Shown: one piece after another, positions 45,439 through 55,057 of the stretch | Layout: every line of letters starts with the position of its first letter | How positions within the stretch are numbered: the stretch's first letter is position 1 | Source of the DNA: Vampirovibrio chlorellavorus | GTDB lineage: Bacteria > Cyanobacteriota > Vampirovibrionia > Vampirovibrionales > Vampirovibrionaceae | Length of the DNA: 64,000 bases | Direction of reading: 5' to 3' | Assembly: GCA_903866275.1 (NCBI GenBank) | Contig: CAIPMU010000011.1 | Location: 248,001-312,000, forward strand | Translations under genes and position numbers: made by a program | The notes under the pieces: generated by a model | What the model saw: the letters and a program-made list of their open reading frames with translations, nothing else | Told to the model about the DNA's origin: nothing | Databases searched by the model: none

Positions 45439-46586
45439 GCATTCTGCCGGGCAGCACCATTGGCATTCTCGGGGGCGGACAACTGGGCCGCATGCTCACC
45501 CTGACCGCCAAGCGGCTGGGCTATCAAGTGCATATTTTCTCCCCGGATTTTGACACGCCCGCCGGGGAAGTCGCCGATCTGGCCATCACCGGGCCCTACA
45601 ACGATACCGAAGCCCTGAGCCGCTTTGCCCAAGCGGTGGATGTGGTGACCATCGAGTTTGAAAATATTCCGGTTACGGCGCTTAAAACACTAGAAGCGCA
45701 AGTGCCGGTTTATCCTCAGCCCCATGTGCTAGAAATGGCCCAACATCGGGGCCGGGAAAAAGCCTTTCTATCCCAACTGGGGATTCCGCTGGCCGCCTTT
45801 CGGGTTGTGGCCAGCGAAGCCGAATTAAGCGACGCCCTGACGGAGATTGGTTGCCCCTGCGTTTTAAAAACCGCTGGCTTTGGTTACGACGGCAAGGGGC
45901 AAAGTAAAATCACAACGCCAGATCAAGCCTTGCCTGCCTTTAACGCCTTACAGCAAGCGCCTTGTACTCTGGAACAATTTATTACCCTCGATCGGGAAAT
46001 TTCGGTGATTGCCGCGCGTGGGGCAAACGGGGCCTTTAGCGCCTATCGCCCCGTGGAAAATCAGCACCAAAATCACATTCTGGATGTAACCCTGGCCCCG
46101 GCATCGATTTCCGCTGAACTGGAAGCTCAGGCCATTGCCATCACCCGCCAAATTATGGAAGCCCTGGACATGCGTGGCCTGCTCTGCGTGGAATTTTTCA
46201 TCACCCAAGATGGCCAACTGCTGGTGAATGAACTGGCCCCGCGCACGCATAATTCCGGCCATTACAGCATTGAAGCCACCGCATGTAGTCAGTTTGAACA
46301 ACAACTGAGAGCCGTCTGCGGGCTGCCGCTGGGCAATCCCGAACTCATTAAGCCCGCCGCCATGGCCAACCTGCTGGGCGACCTCTGGAGCAATGACGAG
46401 CCCCACTGGGCGGCCGGTTTGGCTCAGGCTGATGTGAGCTTGCATTTATACGGCAAAAAAGAAGCCCGGCCCGGTCGAAAAATGGGACACATCACCGCAC
46501 TGGGAAGCAGTCCGGAAGCGGCAGCGACCAAAGTGCTTGCGGCACGCTCGGCGTTGTCAGTGATTCTAAAAAATCAGCAAATCTAA
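45435..46586 (+). CDS. purK: N5-carboxyaminoimidazole ribonucleotide synthase
   Basis: PurK uses ATP and bicarbonate to convert AIR to N5-CAIR. It is an ATP-grasp enzyme of 383 residues: [20 protein letters not shown] at the N-terminus, [13 protein letters not shown] in the grasp domain, and [20 protein letters not shown] with the metal ligands. The start overlaps the purE stop codon, so translation is coupled. The length is normal. About 240 bases without a feature separate it from the next gene. Confidence 0.97.
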   Translation: MSILPGSTIGILGGGQLGRMLTLTAKRLGYQVHIFSPDFDTPAGEVADLAITGPYNDTEALSRFAQAVDVVTIEFENIPVTALKTLEAQVPVYPQPHVLEMAQHRGREKAFLSQLGIPLAAFRVVASEAELSDALTEIGCPCVLKTAGFGYDGKGQSKITTPDQALPAFNALQQAPCTLEQFITLDREISVIAARGANGAFSAYRPVENQHQNHILDVTLAPASISAELEAQAIAITRQIMEALDMRGLLCVEFFITQDGQLLVNELAPRTHNSGHYSIEATACSQFEQQLRAVCGLPLGNPELIKPAAMANLLGDLWSNDEPHWAAGLAQADVSLHLYGKKEARPGRKMGHITALGSSPEAAATKVLAARSALSVILKNQQI

Positions 46587-46828
46587 ACTCAAACCTGCCC
46601 CGTTCGTTTAACGAGAGAAACCTGTTTTCACCCTTGGATTTTCACCCAAAACAATAGATACACTGGATGCCAAAACCACATAAACACCTCCCTTTTCAGG
46701 CCTCCGACAAAAGCCGCGGATTCAGTCAAACCCTGGATGACGGGGTAAAAACGCATTGTATCGAAACGATTCTCGCGGTAAGCTATGGGGCACACTGTGC
46801 AACAAGGACCGGACAGGAGTACCCCAAA

Positions 46829-47998
46829 ATGCAATTTAAAACATTGGCCATTCATAGCCACCAGCAACCCGATCCGGTCACAGGCGCGGTGATTAACCCG
46901 ATTTACCAGACTTCTACCTTTGCACAAGAAGATGCCGGTGTGCACAAAGGCTGGGATTATTCCCGCTGCGGCAACCCCACCGTGGATACACTCGCAGGGG
47001 TGCTGGCCGATCTGGAAGGCGGCAAGCATGCCTACTGCTTCTCCAGTGGCGTGGGTGCGCTGGTGACCATGTGCAACGCCCTGTTTGCCCCCGGCGATCA
47101 TCTGCTGATTGGCGATGATGTCTATGGCGGTACGTTTCGCTACACCACCAAGGTGCTCTCCAAATATGGCGTCGAGCCTGAATTCATCGACATGACCAAC
47201 CCCGAAAACGTAGCGCGGGCCATTCGTCCCAACACCAAAATGGTGTACATGGAAACGCCCACCAACCCCCTGCTGAAACTGGTGGATATTAAGGCCATTG
47301 TCAAAATTGCCCAGGCCAAAGGCATTACAACCTGCGTGGACAACACCTTTGCCAGCCCGTATCTGCAAAACCCGATTGCGCTGGGTGTGGATATTGTCTT
47401 GCACAGCACCACCAAATACATTGGCGGACACAGCGATGTGATTGGCGGCGCGCTGGTATTAAAAGACGACACCTTCAATGACGTGATGCGCTTTCATCGC
47501 AACACCATCGGAGCCAATCCGGACCCGTTTAATTCCTGGCTGACCTTGCGCGGTCTGAAAACGCTGGGCCTGCGGATGGATGCCCATTGTGCCAGCGCTC
47601 TGTCTCTGGCCCAGTTTCTGGAAACGCACCCGGCGGTGGAAAGCGTGTTTTATCCAGGACTGCCCTCGCACCCACAACATGCGCTGGCCCAAAAACAGAT
47701 GCGCGCCGGGGGCGGCATGATTGCCCTGCGGGTTAAAGGTGGCGAAGCCGAAGCCCGTGCCGTGCTCAAAGCCGTGAAAGTCTTCACGCTGGCAGAGAGT
47801 CTGGGTGGTGTGGAATCCCTGATTGAACACCCGGCCCTCATGACACACCTCTCGGTCGATCCTCAGGTGAAAGCGGCGCTGGGCATCACGGATAACCTGT
47901 TACGCCTATCGGTCGGGATTGAGGACGTGGCAGACCTCAAGGCCGATCTGGCGCAAGCATTAAAATTAATCACTATACCGACCACGGCAAGTGTTTAG
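46829..47998 (+). CDS. Cystathionine gamma-synthase/lyase family PLP enzyme
   Basis: This PLP enzyme of the Cys/Met metabolism family has 389 residues. It shows YSRCGNPTVDTLAGVLADLE, FSSGVGALVTMCNALF, VDNTFASPYLQNPI and the PLP-binding lysine in HSTTKYIGGHSDVIGG. SLGGVESLIEHPALMTH near the end is also typical. I use the ATG at 46829 (QFKTLAIHSHQQPD follows), with AGGAG about 10 bases before it; the frame upstream to 46667 looks non-coding. It could be MetB, cystathionine gamma-lyase or a homocysteine synthase; sequence reading alone does not separate these. Confidence 0.9.
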   Translation: MQFKTLAIHSHQQPDPVTGAVINPIYQTSTFAQEDAGVHKGWDYSRCGNPTVDTLAGVLADLEGGKHAYCFSSGVGALVTMCNALFAPGDHLLIGDDVYGGTFRYTTKVLSKYGVEPEFIDMTNPENVARAIRPNTKMVYMETPTNPLLKLVDIKAIVKIAQAKGITTCVDNTFASPYLQNPIALGVDIVLHSTTKYIGGHSDVIGGALVLKDDTFNDVMRFHRNTIGANPDPFNSWLTLRGLKTLGLRMDAHCASALSLAQFLETHPAVESVFYPGLPSHPQHALAQKQMRAGGGMIALRVKGGEAEARAVLKAVKVFTLAESLGGVESLIEHPALMTHLSVDPQVKAALGITDNLLRLSVGIEDVADLKADLAQALKLITIPTTASV

Positions 47999-48022
47999 GT
48001 AGAAAAGAAAGCCGAATACCTT

Positions 48023-48235
48023 ATGGCAGTTTATTTAAATGAGTTTGAGGCTGCGTTGTATGGAGCGTTAAAAGGAGGTCTTTCAGCTGGCCTTGCTTTT
48101 TGGTCGGCCAATAGAGTAGTTGGTAAGAATATCAAATCTCCAAAGTACTGGCTGATAACTACTATAGCTTTATTTATCATTTTCATGTTTTTAACAATTT
48201 TAAGTTTTTGGTTGGGGTGGGGAATTTATTCCTAA
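48023..48235 (+). CDS. Small AT-rich-coded membrane protein before aroE
   Basis: This protein of 70 residues starts AVYLNEFEAALYGALKGG, followed by a weak and then a strong membrane helix (WLITTIALFIIFMFLTILS) and a Trp-rich end. The codon choice is much richer in A and T than in its neighbours. It lies 24 bases after the PLP gene, and its stop codon shares a base with the aroE ATG (TAATG), so aroE translation may depend on it. The start has only a weak ribosome site. No family is recognised. Confidence 0.65.
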   Translation: MAVYLNEFEAALYGALKGGLSAGLAFWSANRVVGKNIKSPKYWLITTIALFIIFMFLTILSFWLGWGIYS

Positions 48236-49137
48236 TGAAAAACCTGAAACTCGGGATTATTGGTCAGCCTCTGACCCACACCCTGTCCCCCATCCTGCAT
48301 GCCCAAATCATGCATCAGATGGACATTGATGGCGTTTACTGCAAGTACCCACTGGAACACGATCAATTGCGGGAGACATTACAACAACTGGGCCAGGAAG
48401 GCGTCCGAGGCCTGAACGTGACCATCCCCCACAAGGTGGCCGTGATGGGACTGATGGACTGGCTCAGCATTGAAGCCAGACTGGCCGGTGCCGTGAATAC
48501 AATCGTTTTTGACCCGGATACCAGTCAACCGGGCAACTGCCAGACCAAAGGCCACAACACCGATATTGCCGGGTTCGCCCGCAGTCTGCCGCCAGCCATT
48601 GTAAACCGACTGCCCCAGATGAACCTGCTCATCATCGGGGCGGGTGGCTCAGCCCGGGCAGTACTCACTGCGCTCATTCAACAGGGCGCCACGCAGATTA
48701 CCTTTGCCGTTCGCAGCCCGGAAAAAATGGTCCGCCTGATCAGCGACGCTGAAATCATGAAGCAGACCTTTAACAGCCAGTGTCAGATCAAGACGTCACC
48801 CTTGCTCTTTATGCCCAATCTGAATGAGTTTGAAGGCGTCATCAACACCACGCCCGTCGGGATGTGGCCTCACACAGACAGCAGCCCGCTGAGCCTCTCC
48901 CAGATAGAGACACTGCCCAAGAAGGCATTTATCTACGATTTAATCTATCGCCCCACGGAAACGCAACTGCTCAGTCAGGCCCGTTCTCAGGGACTCCAAA
49001 CCTTCAACGGCCTCGATATGCTCATTTATCAAGGCATTTGCTCTTTTGAGCTATGGCAAGATAGACCCGTCCCGGCCTCATTGCTCTCCAGCTTACGCCA
49101 GCAACTGACCCAAGCCATGCAGCACATCATAGACTAG
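48235..49137 (+). CDS. aroE: Shikimate dehydrogenase
   Basis: AroE reduces 3-dehydroshikimate with NADPH in aromatic amino acid synthesis. The 300-residue protein has KLGIIGQPLTHTLSPILHA, the catalytic Lys in NVTIPHKVAVM, the Asp in GHNTDIAGFARSL, and the NADP fold GAGGSARAVLTAL. GLDMLIYQG near the end is also typical. The ATG at 48235 overlaps the preceding stop (TAATG). A further in-frame start at 48208 would lie inside the small upstream gene and is less likely. Confidence 0.95.
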   Translation: MKNLKLGIIGQPLTHTLSPILHAQIMHQMDIDGVYCKYPLEHDQLRETLQQLGQEGVRGLNVTIPHKVAVMGLMDWLSIEARLAGAVNTIVFDPDTSQPGNCQTKGHNTDIAGFARSLPPAIVNRLPQMNLLIIGAGGSARAVLTALIQQGATQITFAVRSPEKMVRLISDAEIMKQTFNSQCQIKTSPLLFMPNLNEFEGVINTTPVGMWPHTDSSPLSLSQIETLPKKAFIYDLIYRPTETQLLSQARSQGLQTFNGLDMLIYQGICSFELWQDRPVPASLLSSLRQQLTQAMQHIID

Positions 49138-49358
49138 GCGTCTCTTCCAAAGCCATTCCCCCACAAAGAACACAGATTCGGTACAATAGGGAAAGCAAAC
49201 CACCCGGTGTTCAAACGGTTTCCACGGACAGCTTTCTGAATGCTCAGGACCAGCAAACGGTCCACGCTCAAAAGCTTGCAACCCACTGAACACCCGCCCT
49301 TTTCCAAACGCGGCTTTAGCCATCATAACCACCAGATTGAGAGTAGGAGAATCTATCT

Positions 49359-51305
49359 ATGGGGTCTGCCAAAACCCGGTTCAGTTTATCCAGCGAACGT
49401 CCCACCAGCGCAGCGGTTGACGGGCTGATCATCCCGGTTTTCAAAAAAACGGAAGACAAAACCAGCAAACCCAAAACCGACAAAAAAAATGAGTCTGATG
49501 CGTTTGCCAGCATCGTTTGGCCGTTTGCACTGGATAAAGCCCTGCTGGCTGAAATTGCCGCGATTGCCGCCGAAGAAAAATTTGACGGCAGCAAGGGAAA
49601 ATTACTGAGCGTAAGACAATCCAAAGCCAATCAGCTCAAAGCGCGTCGCTTGATCCTGGTAGGTCTGGGAGATCCGGCCAAACTGCTCCCCCGCCATTGG
49701 GAGAATAACGTGCAAAAAGCCGTCAGCAGTTTGTTGGGCCTTAAAGATTTTCACTCGGTGGCCGTGGCCCTGCCCACCGCCGAAAAACTGGACCTAACCG
49801 CTGCCATTGCGCTGGCCGTGGATGGGGTCTTTCAATCAACCTACAAATCCTTGGAAGCCAAAGACCCAGTCAGTAATCTGCAAAAAGCCGTATTGCTGAC
49901 CAGCGACAAAGTCAGCGCCCCCTTGCAAGCCGCACTAAAGCAGGCGGAATCGCTGGCCTCGGCGCGCAGTCTGGTGAAAGATCTGGTCAACCATCCCTCC
50001 AACCTGAAAAAGACCACCACCCTGGTCAATCAGGCCAAGGCCATTGCCAAGCATCCTCAAATCAGCATTACGGTGCAGGATAAAACCGCCTGGATTGAGA
50101 AAAACATGCCCTGTTTCTACACCGTAGCATTGGGCTCCGTGGCCACCGATCCACCCAAGTTTATTCAATTGCGCTACCAGCCCAAAACGGGCAAGGCCAA
50201 AAAACACATCGCCATCGTGGGCAAAAGTGTGATCTTTGATACCGGCGGTTATCAGGTGAAGCCGGGCGATTTTATGGTCACCATGAAGGGCGACATGACC
50301 GGCGGCGCTGTGGTACTGGCCGCTATGCAGGCCCTCAGCGAGTTACAGCCGCAAAACATTGAAGTCAGCGCCTATCTGGCCGCCACCCCGAATAAAATCG
50401 ACAGTGACGCCATGATTCCCGACTCCATCGTGAACACCACCTGCGGCAAAAAGGTGGAGATTCGCCACACCGATGCAGAAGGGCGTTTAACACTGATTGA
50501 CGCCGTGACCAAAGCGGTTGAGAACAAACCGCAGGAGATCATCACCATTGCCACCCTCACCGGATCAGCTTCGGCCGCTGTGGGTTATACCATTGCCCTG
50601 ATGGGCAACGACGAAGCCTTGCGTGAACGGGTGGCTGCCGCCGGTCGACTGCACGGCGAACCCATTCAAACGCTGGACGTGGTGGAAGAGGATTACGAGA
50701 ACATCAAGAGCAAACTGGACGGGGCGGATCTGATCAACACCTCCCAGCGCAAGCACCGGGGTGCCCAATCGGCGGCGGCCTTTGTGATGAGCGGCGCGCC
50801 GGAAAGCATGCCGATGGCGCATCTGGACATCGCCGGGGCCGATATGACCCCCGATGAGAAAGCCACCGGAATTTCGGCCAAAACCATCATTCAGTATCTC
50901 CTGAATGAAGATGCAGGCTTAAGCAACGCCAAAAGCGTACCCGCTACAGCGAGTGCCTCCAGCAATGCAAGCCGTCGCCCAGCCCCCAAGGCAGCGGTGA
51001 AAACAACCGCAAAAACGAAAGCAAAAACGAAACCAGTCGCCAAGGTAAAACCGGTGGCCCCGAAAACGACTGCGAAAGCCACCGCCAAAAAAGCGGCCCA
51101 GCCCCCCAAATTCGCAGCAAAAACGGCGAGCAAGACCAGCCAAGCACCCAAGGCCAAAAAAGCAACGCGGGCCAAAGCCACCGCCGTCCAGGCAACCACG
51201 GTGACCAAAAAAGTAAAACCGGCGGTCAAGAATGCGCCAAAAGATCGCCAACCCCCTAAAAATCCGGCGAAAGCCAAACCACCGGCCAAACCCAAGGGGA
51301 AATAA
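49359..51305 (+). CDS. M17 leucyl aminopeptidase with long Lys/Ala/Pro-rich C-terminal tail
   Basis: Residues about 1-515 are a cytosolic leucyl aminopeptidase of family M17. The two-metal site motifs are present: IVGKSVIFDTGG (Lys and Asp ligands), MKGDMTGGAVVLAAM (Asp), and HTDAEGRLTLIDA (Asp and Glu ligands and the Arg). The usual NTDAEGR is HTDAEGR here. After residue 515 comes a tail of about 130 residues made almost only of Lys, Ala, Pro, Thr and Val (KAAVKTTAKTKAKTKPVAK, for example), much like histone H1 or AlgP tails. It is in frame to the stop codon, with no sign of frameshift. The tail may bind DNA or polyanions. Confidence 0.9.
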   Translation: MGSAKTRFSLSSERPTSAAVDGLIIPVFKKTEDKTSKPKTDKKNESDAFASIVWPFALDKALLAEIAAIAAEEKFDGSKGKLLSVRQSKANQLKARRLILVGLGDPAKLLPRHWENNVQKAVSSLLGLKDFHSVAVALPTAEKLDLTAAIALAVDGVFQSTYKSLEAKDPVSNLQKAVLLTSDKVSAPLQAALKQAESLASARSLVKDLVNHPSNLKKTTTLVNQAKAIAKHPQISITVQDKTAWIEKNMPCFYTVALGSVATDPPKFIQLRYQPKTGKAKKHIAIVGKSVIFDTGGYQVKPGDFMVTMKGDMTGGAVVLAAMQALSELQPQNIEVSAYLAATPNKIDSDAMIPDSIVNTTCGKKVEIRHTDAEGRLTLIDAVTKAVENKPQEIITIATLTGSASAAVGYTIALMGNDEALRERVAAAGRLHGEPIQTLDVVEEDYENIKSKLDGADLINTSQRKHRGAQSAAAFVMSGAPESMPMAHLDIAGADMTPDEKATGISAKTIIQYLLNEDAGLSNAKSVPATASASSNASRRPAPKAAVKTTAKTKAKTKPVAKVKPVAPKTTAKATAKKAAQPPKFAAKTASKTSQAPKAKKATRAKATAVQATTVTKKVKPAVKNAPKDRQPPKNPAKAKPPAKPKGK

Positions 51306-51471
51306 CCCCCATAGCGGAATGGCCAAGCAGGCAACACACTGCTTCCTGCACACACAGCGCCCAGCGCCGTGGACCATGCGACTGAGTGAAACTCCACTGG
51401 CTGTTTGATGCAGCCGGTGGAGTTTTCGCTTTATGCTGGGTGAGCATCAATGAAAGAATGGAGCGATTGCC

Positions 51472-51957
51472 ATGCGGATTCTCAAAACCTCAGCATTAAG
51501 CCTGCTGCTTACCCTGGGCATTGGCTTTGGGAGCGCCAGCTCTGCTGACCTAGTGCACTTTGCCAATGGCAACAACGTGCGCGGCAAACTGGAGCGCATG
51601 ACCGGCGATATTATCGAATTCCGTCGTAGCAAGCACTTCTTTGGCAGCATGGACTTCTTCAAGCGCATCCAACTGACCGACCGGCACGATGTGGTTGAAA
51701 CCCACAACGGCCAAAAATACTTCGGCGAAATCATCTACATGGATGACCTGACCCTGGAAATCCAAACCGCCTCCGGCAATGTGAGTTTAAGCCGACTGGC
51801 CCTGACCAATGTGGTGTTGGGTTCCCCACTGTACACCCCCAACACGCCCCCCATGAGTCAAGTATCTGTTCAGCCCCAAGTGGCCGCCCCCGAGCCCCCC
51901 AATATGAACAACGCAGAGCAACCTGCCACCATCTCCCCGACGGATGACTCTGAGTAA
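51472..51957 (+). CDS. Secreted hypothetical protein
   Basis: This 161-residue protein has a clear signal peptide (RILKTSALSLLLTLGIGFGS, cut near ASSA). The mature part begins DLVHFANGNNVRGKLERMTG and continues with a second similar unit, VVETHNGQKYFGEIIYMDDL: two short beta-rich repeats of the form NG-x-G-x(3)-M/D. The last 40 residues are a Pro-rich, likely disordered tail. No family is certain. It is periplasmic or outer-membrane-associated. It converges with the GDPH-motif gene. Confidence 0.72.
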   Translation: MRILKTSALSLLLTLGIGFGSASSADLVHFANGNNVRGKLERMTGDIIEFRRSKHFFGSMDFFKRIQLTDRHDVVETHNGQKYFGEIIYMDDLTLEIQTASGNVSLSRLALTNVVLGSPLYTPNTPPMSQVSVQPQVAAPEPPNMNNAEQPATISPTDDSE

Positions 51958-52010
51958 AACATCCCCATGCGGTCGATAACCTCACAAACCGCTTAATTCC
52001 TTCAACAAGC

Positions 52011-52045
52011 AAAATCCTCCAGGCTATAGCAACCTGAAGGATTTT
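52011..52045. terminator. Terminator hairpin between convergent genes
   Basis: AAAATCCT and AGGATTTT pair, with an inner AGG/CCT, and the arms give A- and T-runs so it can work in both directions. It sits 53 bases after the plus-strand stop codon. Confidence 0.7.
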
Positions 52046-52075
52046 AATCACAACCTGATGGATGCTGAACCCGAT

Positions 52076-52783
52076 TTATTGCTTGAACAGACTCATCATC
52101 AAAGTTAGCAAAAGTTGCATAAATTGCATCATCAAGGCATTCAAGGAATCGGAAGCCGGTATAGGATTTGGCTTAGGCGCAGGCCGATCACTGCGGTACT
52201 GATCAATCGACTGCTTGGGTGCGGTCTGCTGGGTGCTGTCGGCATCAAACGTCTCACCGAGCAAGCCGGTCGGCGCTTTACCGTCCGCTTGAACACCTTT
52301 TTCGCCAGAGGTCACGCTGATGATCAGATATTTGTTCTTTGCATCATCGGTCGTGCTTTGAGAATCCAGCAAGATGTCATACTCCCCAGTATGAATGGAA
52401 ATGATCCCATTGCTCATCTTGCTGATCTGATCGCCATTACCCCAGGAGGTAAAGGTATTATTGTTGAGCTCAACGCCGTCAAGCGTGGTTTTACCATCCG
52501 CACCGACATGAATCTTCTTGCCATCGACTTCCAGATCGGCATTTCGCATCACGGAAGCATTACCTGTTGATTTCAAGAGTCCGAAATCGGCAGTCAACGA
52601 TAAGCCGGTATCTTTTAACAAGTCGAATTTACCAGTGCCTTTAATTTCATAAGAGCCGCCATCCGGCTCATTGATATGCGGATCACCCCAGATAAAAGCA
52701 GTTTGACTGGGTGCAACCGGCTGATTTTGTGGCTGTGGATAAATCGGGGTTCCATAAGTATTAGAATTGCTAATCGCGACCAT
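52076..52783 (-). CDS. GDPH-motif protein resembling DUF1521 (metal-induced self-cleavage) or VWD domains
   Basis: This 235-residue protein has no signal peptide. Residues 31-42 read IWGDPHINEPDG. WGDPH is the hallmark of von Willebrand type D domains and of DUF1521, where Ca2+ triggers self-cutting between Asp and Pro of GDPH (known from the rhizobial effector NopE1). The following beta-rich region (YEIKGTGKFDLLKDTGLSLT, then GEYDILLD) and GLLGETFDAD near the end also fit. The C-terminus is hydrophobic and Met-rich (MMQFMQLLLTLMMSLF), perhaps a membrane or assembly segment. AAGGAG stands before the ATG at 52783. Secretion without a signal peptide would need another route. Confidence 0.62.
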   Translation of the reverse strand: MVAISNSNTYGTPIYPQPQNQPVAPSQTAFIWGDPHINEPDGGSYEIKGTGKFDLLKDTGLSLTADFGLLKSTGNASVMRNADLEVDGKKIHVGADGKTTLDGVELNNNTFTSWGNGDQISKMSNGIISIHTGEYDILLDSQSTTDDAKNKYLIISVTSGEKGVQADGKAPTGLLGETFDADSTQQTAPKQSIDQYRSDRPAPKPNPIPASDSLNALMMQFMQLLLTLMMSLFKQ

Positions 52784-52960
52784 AACGGATCGTGCTCCTT
52801 AAAATATCTTGCCTATGTTCATTCATATCCAGCTCTTGTATTTATAAAAACAATCAATTAGATATAATTGATCTATCCGTTACGAAATGTAAACCGTTTA
52901 AACCCAAACAAACGCCAGGCCCAACACGTCAACAACGTCCCCGTTGCCTCAGCAAAGCAA

Positions 52961-54856
52961 CTAGCGAATTTTAGCGGAAGCTGACTTTAACACCGTTTGC
53001 GGTGGATACAACTCCACCCAGGCCTTCACCTTCCGCTCAGGATGATGCTCGTCCGGGAGTAATACGAGCGTATTCAGGGTGCCGGGATTGATAAACCCAT
53101 CGATCATCAAGCTGGATCGATCGCTGGAGAGGTGCACATGCAAAGGTTTGCCGTTCAGTTGCAGTTTCACCGGATCAGCCTTGTGAAAAGGCAACCAGCT
53201 ACTCTCCGGAACCTCCTGCACCACCCACAAGGTACCGCGAGCCTGCAACGCGCCAAAATGGGTCACCACCGGACGATTTGGCTTGTTGCCCCCTACACTG
53301 ATGGGCAAGGATCCCAGACTGACCCCTTTATAATAATGCTGAATAATTTGCGGAAAGGCAAAGCCATGTTTGTTCATCCAGCTGGCCCCCAACTGACTGA
53401 GGCCTACCCCGTGCCCAAATCCGCCGCCTTGCGCCGTGAGGCTTAACCAATGCCCCTTGGTATCCTTATGTGGGGTAAATACCACGTTAGCGCTGGGCAA
53501 CATACGGCCCTCTTTTTTGAAGACCTTGCGGATCAGGAACTCTTTCTGAATGGTCCAGGTTCCTTTACTCCCCTCGATCTTCACCACCATCGCCTTGCCG
53601 GAATTGCCCCGCTCCAGCACCTGAACGCTTTTAAAAGCGCCCAAACTATCACCGGATTTAAACAGCGGGGTAATAAAAGCGCGGGTACTCCCCTCGCCGG
53701 AAACTTCCAGCAAGCCCTGATTGATCGTACTCTCCAACTCAGCGCGAGGCCAGGTTTTGGTCCAGCGGTAATAGGGCGAATCGACATCATAACTGGGGAC
53801 TGCGGGATCCGTCCAGAACCGCCGGGCACCTTCTTCGGTGTGCAGATCCAGACTGCCAGACAACGGCAAGTCCGGCCCGCCGGTAAGGTACGGAATACTG
53901 GGCGCGGGATACTGCCTGGTCACCGGATCGGAAAACGCATTGGCGTAATCCTCGGCATAGCCGCCATGAGACGAGCTGAACAGGGCCAAAATGGGCTTGC
54001 CTTCATAGAGAGCCAGCATGCCTTCGGTACTGGCAATGGCGCGGTTACTATCCGGGGTTTCGGTCTGAGAACCAAAGTAGACCTGACACAACTGCGAATC
54101 GCAAATATCAAAGCCTTTCCAGGGCTTCTCCCGGGGATGAATGGCATAGTTTCGGGCCGCAATCGCTTGGGCTTTGACCGCTTCCCAGCCATAGCGCATG
54201 GGGAGCTCATTGGGCACCACAGCCTTCAGGTAATCTTCCATCCACAACTCATTCACCACCGTGAGTTTGTTGGGGGAGGACTGGCCCCGCACAATTTCAA
54301 TGGCCCCACGAAATTCGGGAATCACCTTCCGACGGGTAATGTTCATCACTTTCAGGCGATCGGAGGGATCCAGCGGTTCAATCCTGAGCGGCCCCGGCAG
54401 CGGCATCAGCCCGGACGGCGACAGCTCCGGGGGAACCGTCGAGCCCACGCCACCGGGTAATGGCGTCACCGCTGTTGAACCGTTTTTCAACTTCACTGCG
54501 GGAACAGTCAATTTAATCACCCGTGGCAAATTGCTTTTGACCGAAAAACCGGCGCTATTCACACTAAACGTGATCACCTCGCCGGCTTGTGCGGTTAAAA
54601 CCGGCAAGCCCGTTGCTTTATCCAGCACCGTAAACGGGCCAGTCCCTGAAATACGAGCTTGTGGGTACTCCAGCGCGGTCATATCATCATCGCTCAAACC
54701 CACCCGAATCAGATCGGCATTCACCGCGTTAATCGGGGCATTCACTGTCGCCATCGACAAGGACACACATTGCCCCATGACGACCAGAGACAACAGGAGC
54801 ATACCCCATAGGGCACCACGCCCTGAATGCTTGTGCCGAGCAGTTTGCAGCCTCAT
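52961..54856 (-). CDS. SpoIID/LytB-domain protein
   Basis: This 631-residue exported protein has a signal peptide after a basic N-terminus (ALWGMLLLSLVVMGQCVSLS). The SpoIID domain covers about 190-480: NELWMEDYLKAVVPNELPM, WEAVKAQAIAARNYA, and GGGFGHGVGLSQLGASWM, with the conserved Glu and Arg. In sporulators SpoIID cuts peptidoglycan glycan strands; family members in non-sporulating bacteria and cyanobacteria share the domain (LytB/SpoIID-like amidase enhancers). The N-terminal 180 residues and the last 120 are extra domains I cannot name. Together with the GerMN protein it points to envelope remodelling, not sporulation. Confidence 0.88.
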   Translation of the reverse strand: MRLQTARHKHSGRGALWGMLLLSLVVMGQCVSLSMATVNAPINAVNADLIRVGLSDDDMTALEYPQARISGTGPFTVLDKATGLPVLTAQAGEVITFSVNSAGFSVKSNLPRVIKLTVPAVKLKNGSTAVTPLPGGVGSTVPPELSPSGLMPLPGPLRIEPLDPSDRLKVMNITRRKVIPEFRGAIEIVRGQSSPNKLTVVNELWMEDYLKAVVPNELPMRYGWEAVKAQAIAARNYAIHPREKPWKGFDICDSQLCQVYFGSQTETPDSNRAIASTEGMLALYEGKPILALFSSSHGGYAEDYANAFSDPVTRQYPAPSIPYLTGGPDLPLSGSLDLHTEEGARRFWTDPAVPSYDVDSPYYRWTKTWPRAELESTINQGLLEVSGEGSTRAFITPLFKSGDSLGAFKSVQVLERGNSGKAMVVKIEGSKGTWTIQKEFLIRKVFKKEGRMLPSANVVFTPHKDTKGHWLSLTAQGGGFGHGVGLSQLGASWMNKHGFAFPQIIQHYYKGVSLGSLPISVGGNKPNRPVVTHFGALQARGTLWVVQEVPESSWLPFHKADPVKLQLNGKPLHVHLSSDRSSLMIDGFINPGTLNTLVLLPDEHHPERKVKAWVELYPPQTVLKSASAKIR

Positions 54857-55057
54857 AGGACAGTGACTCTCATGCTATGGATGACTTTGGAATGCAACAG
54901 ACAGCCTCCCCCGCGCAACAAGTGCGACACATGCCCAAATCGTGTAATTGCAGCATTGTACCTGATTTTCAACTGGATTCCAACGAAGTCCCTGCCTTAT
55001 GATAGGTTAAGGACGTTATGATAATCGACGCCCCCAAAAGACTCAGGTTCCCACGAC

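Noticed and set aside
53450-54460. 336-codon open frame on the plus strand
   Set aside because: Antisense to the SpoIID gene, whose motifs are clear.
19641-54856. Sporulation capacity suggested by GerMN and SpoIID domains
   Set aside because: Both domains are common in non-sporulating bacteria, and no other sporulation gene is in the window.
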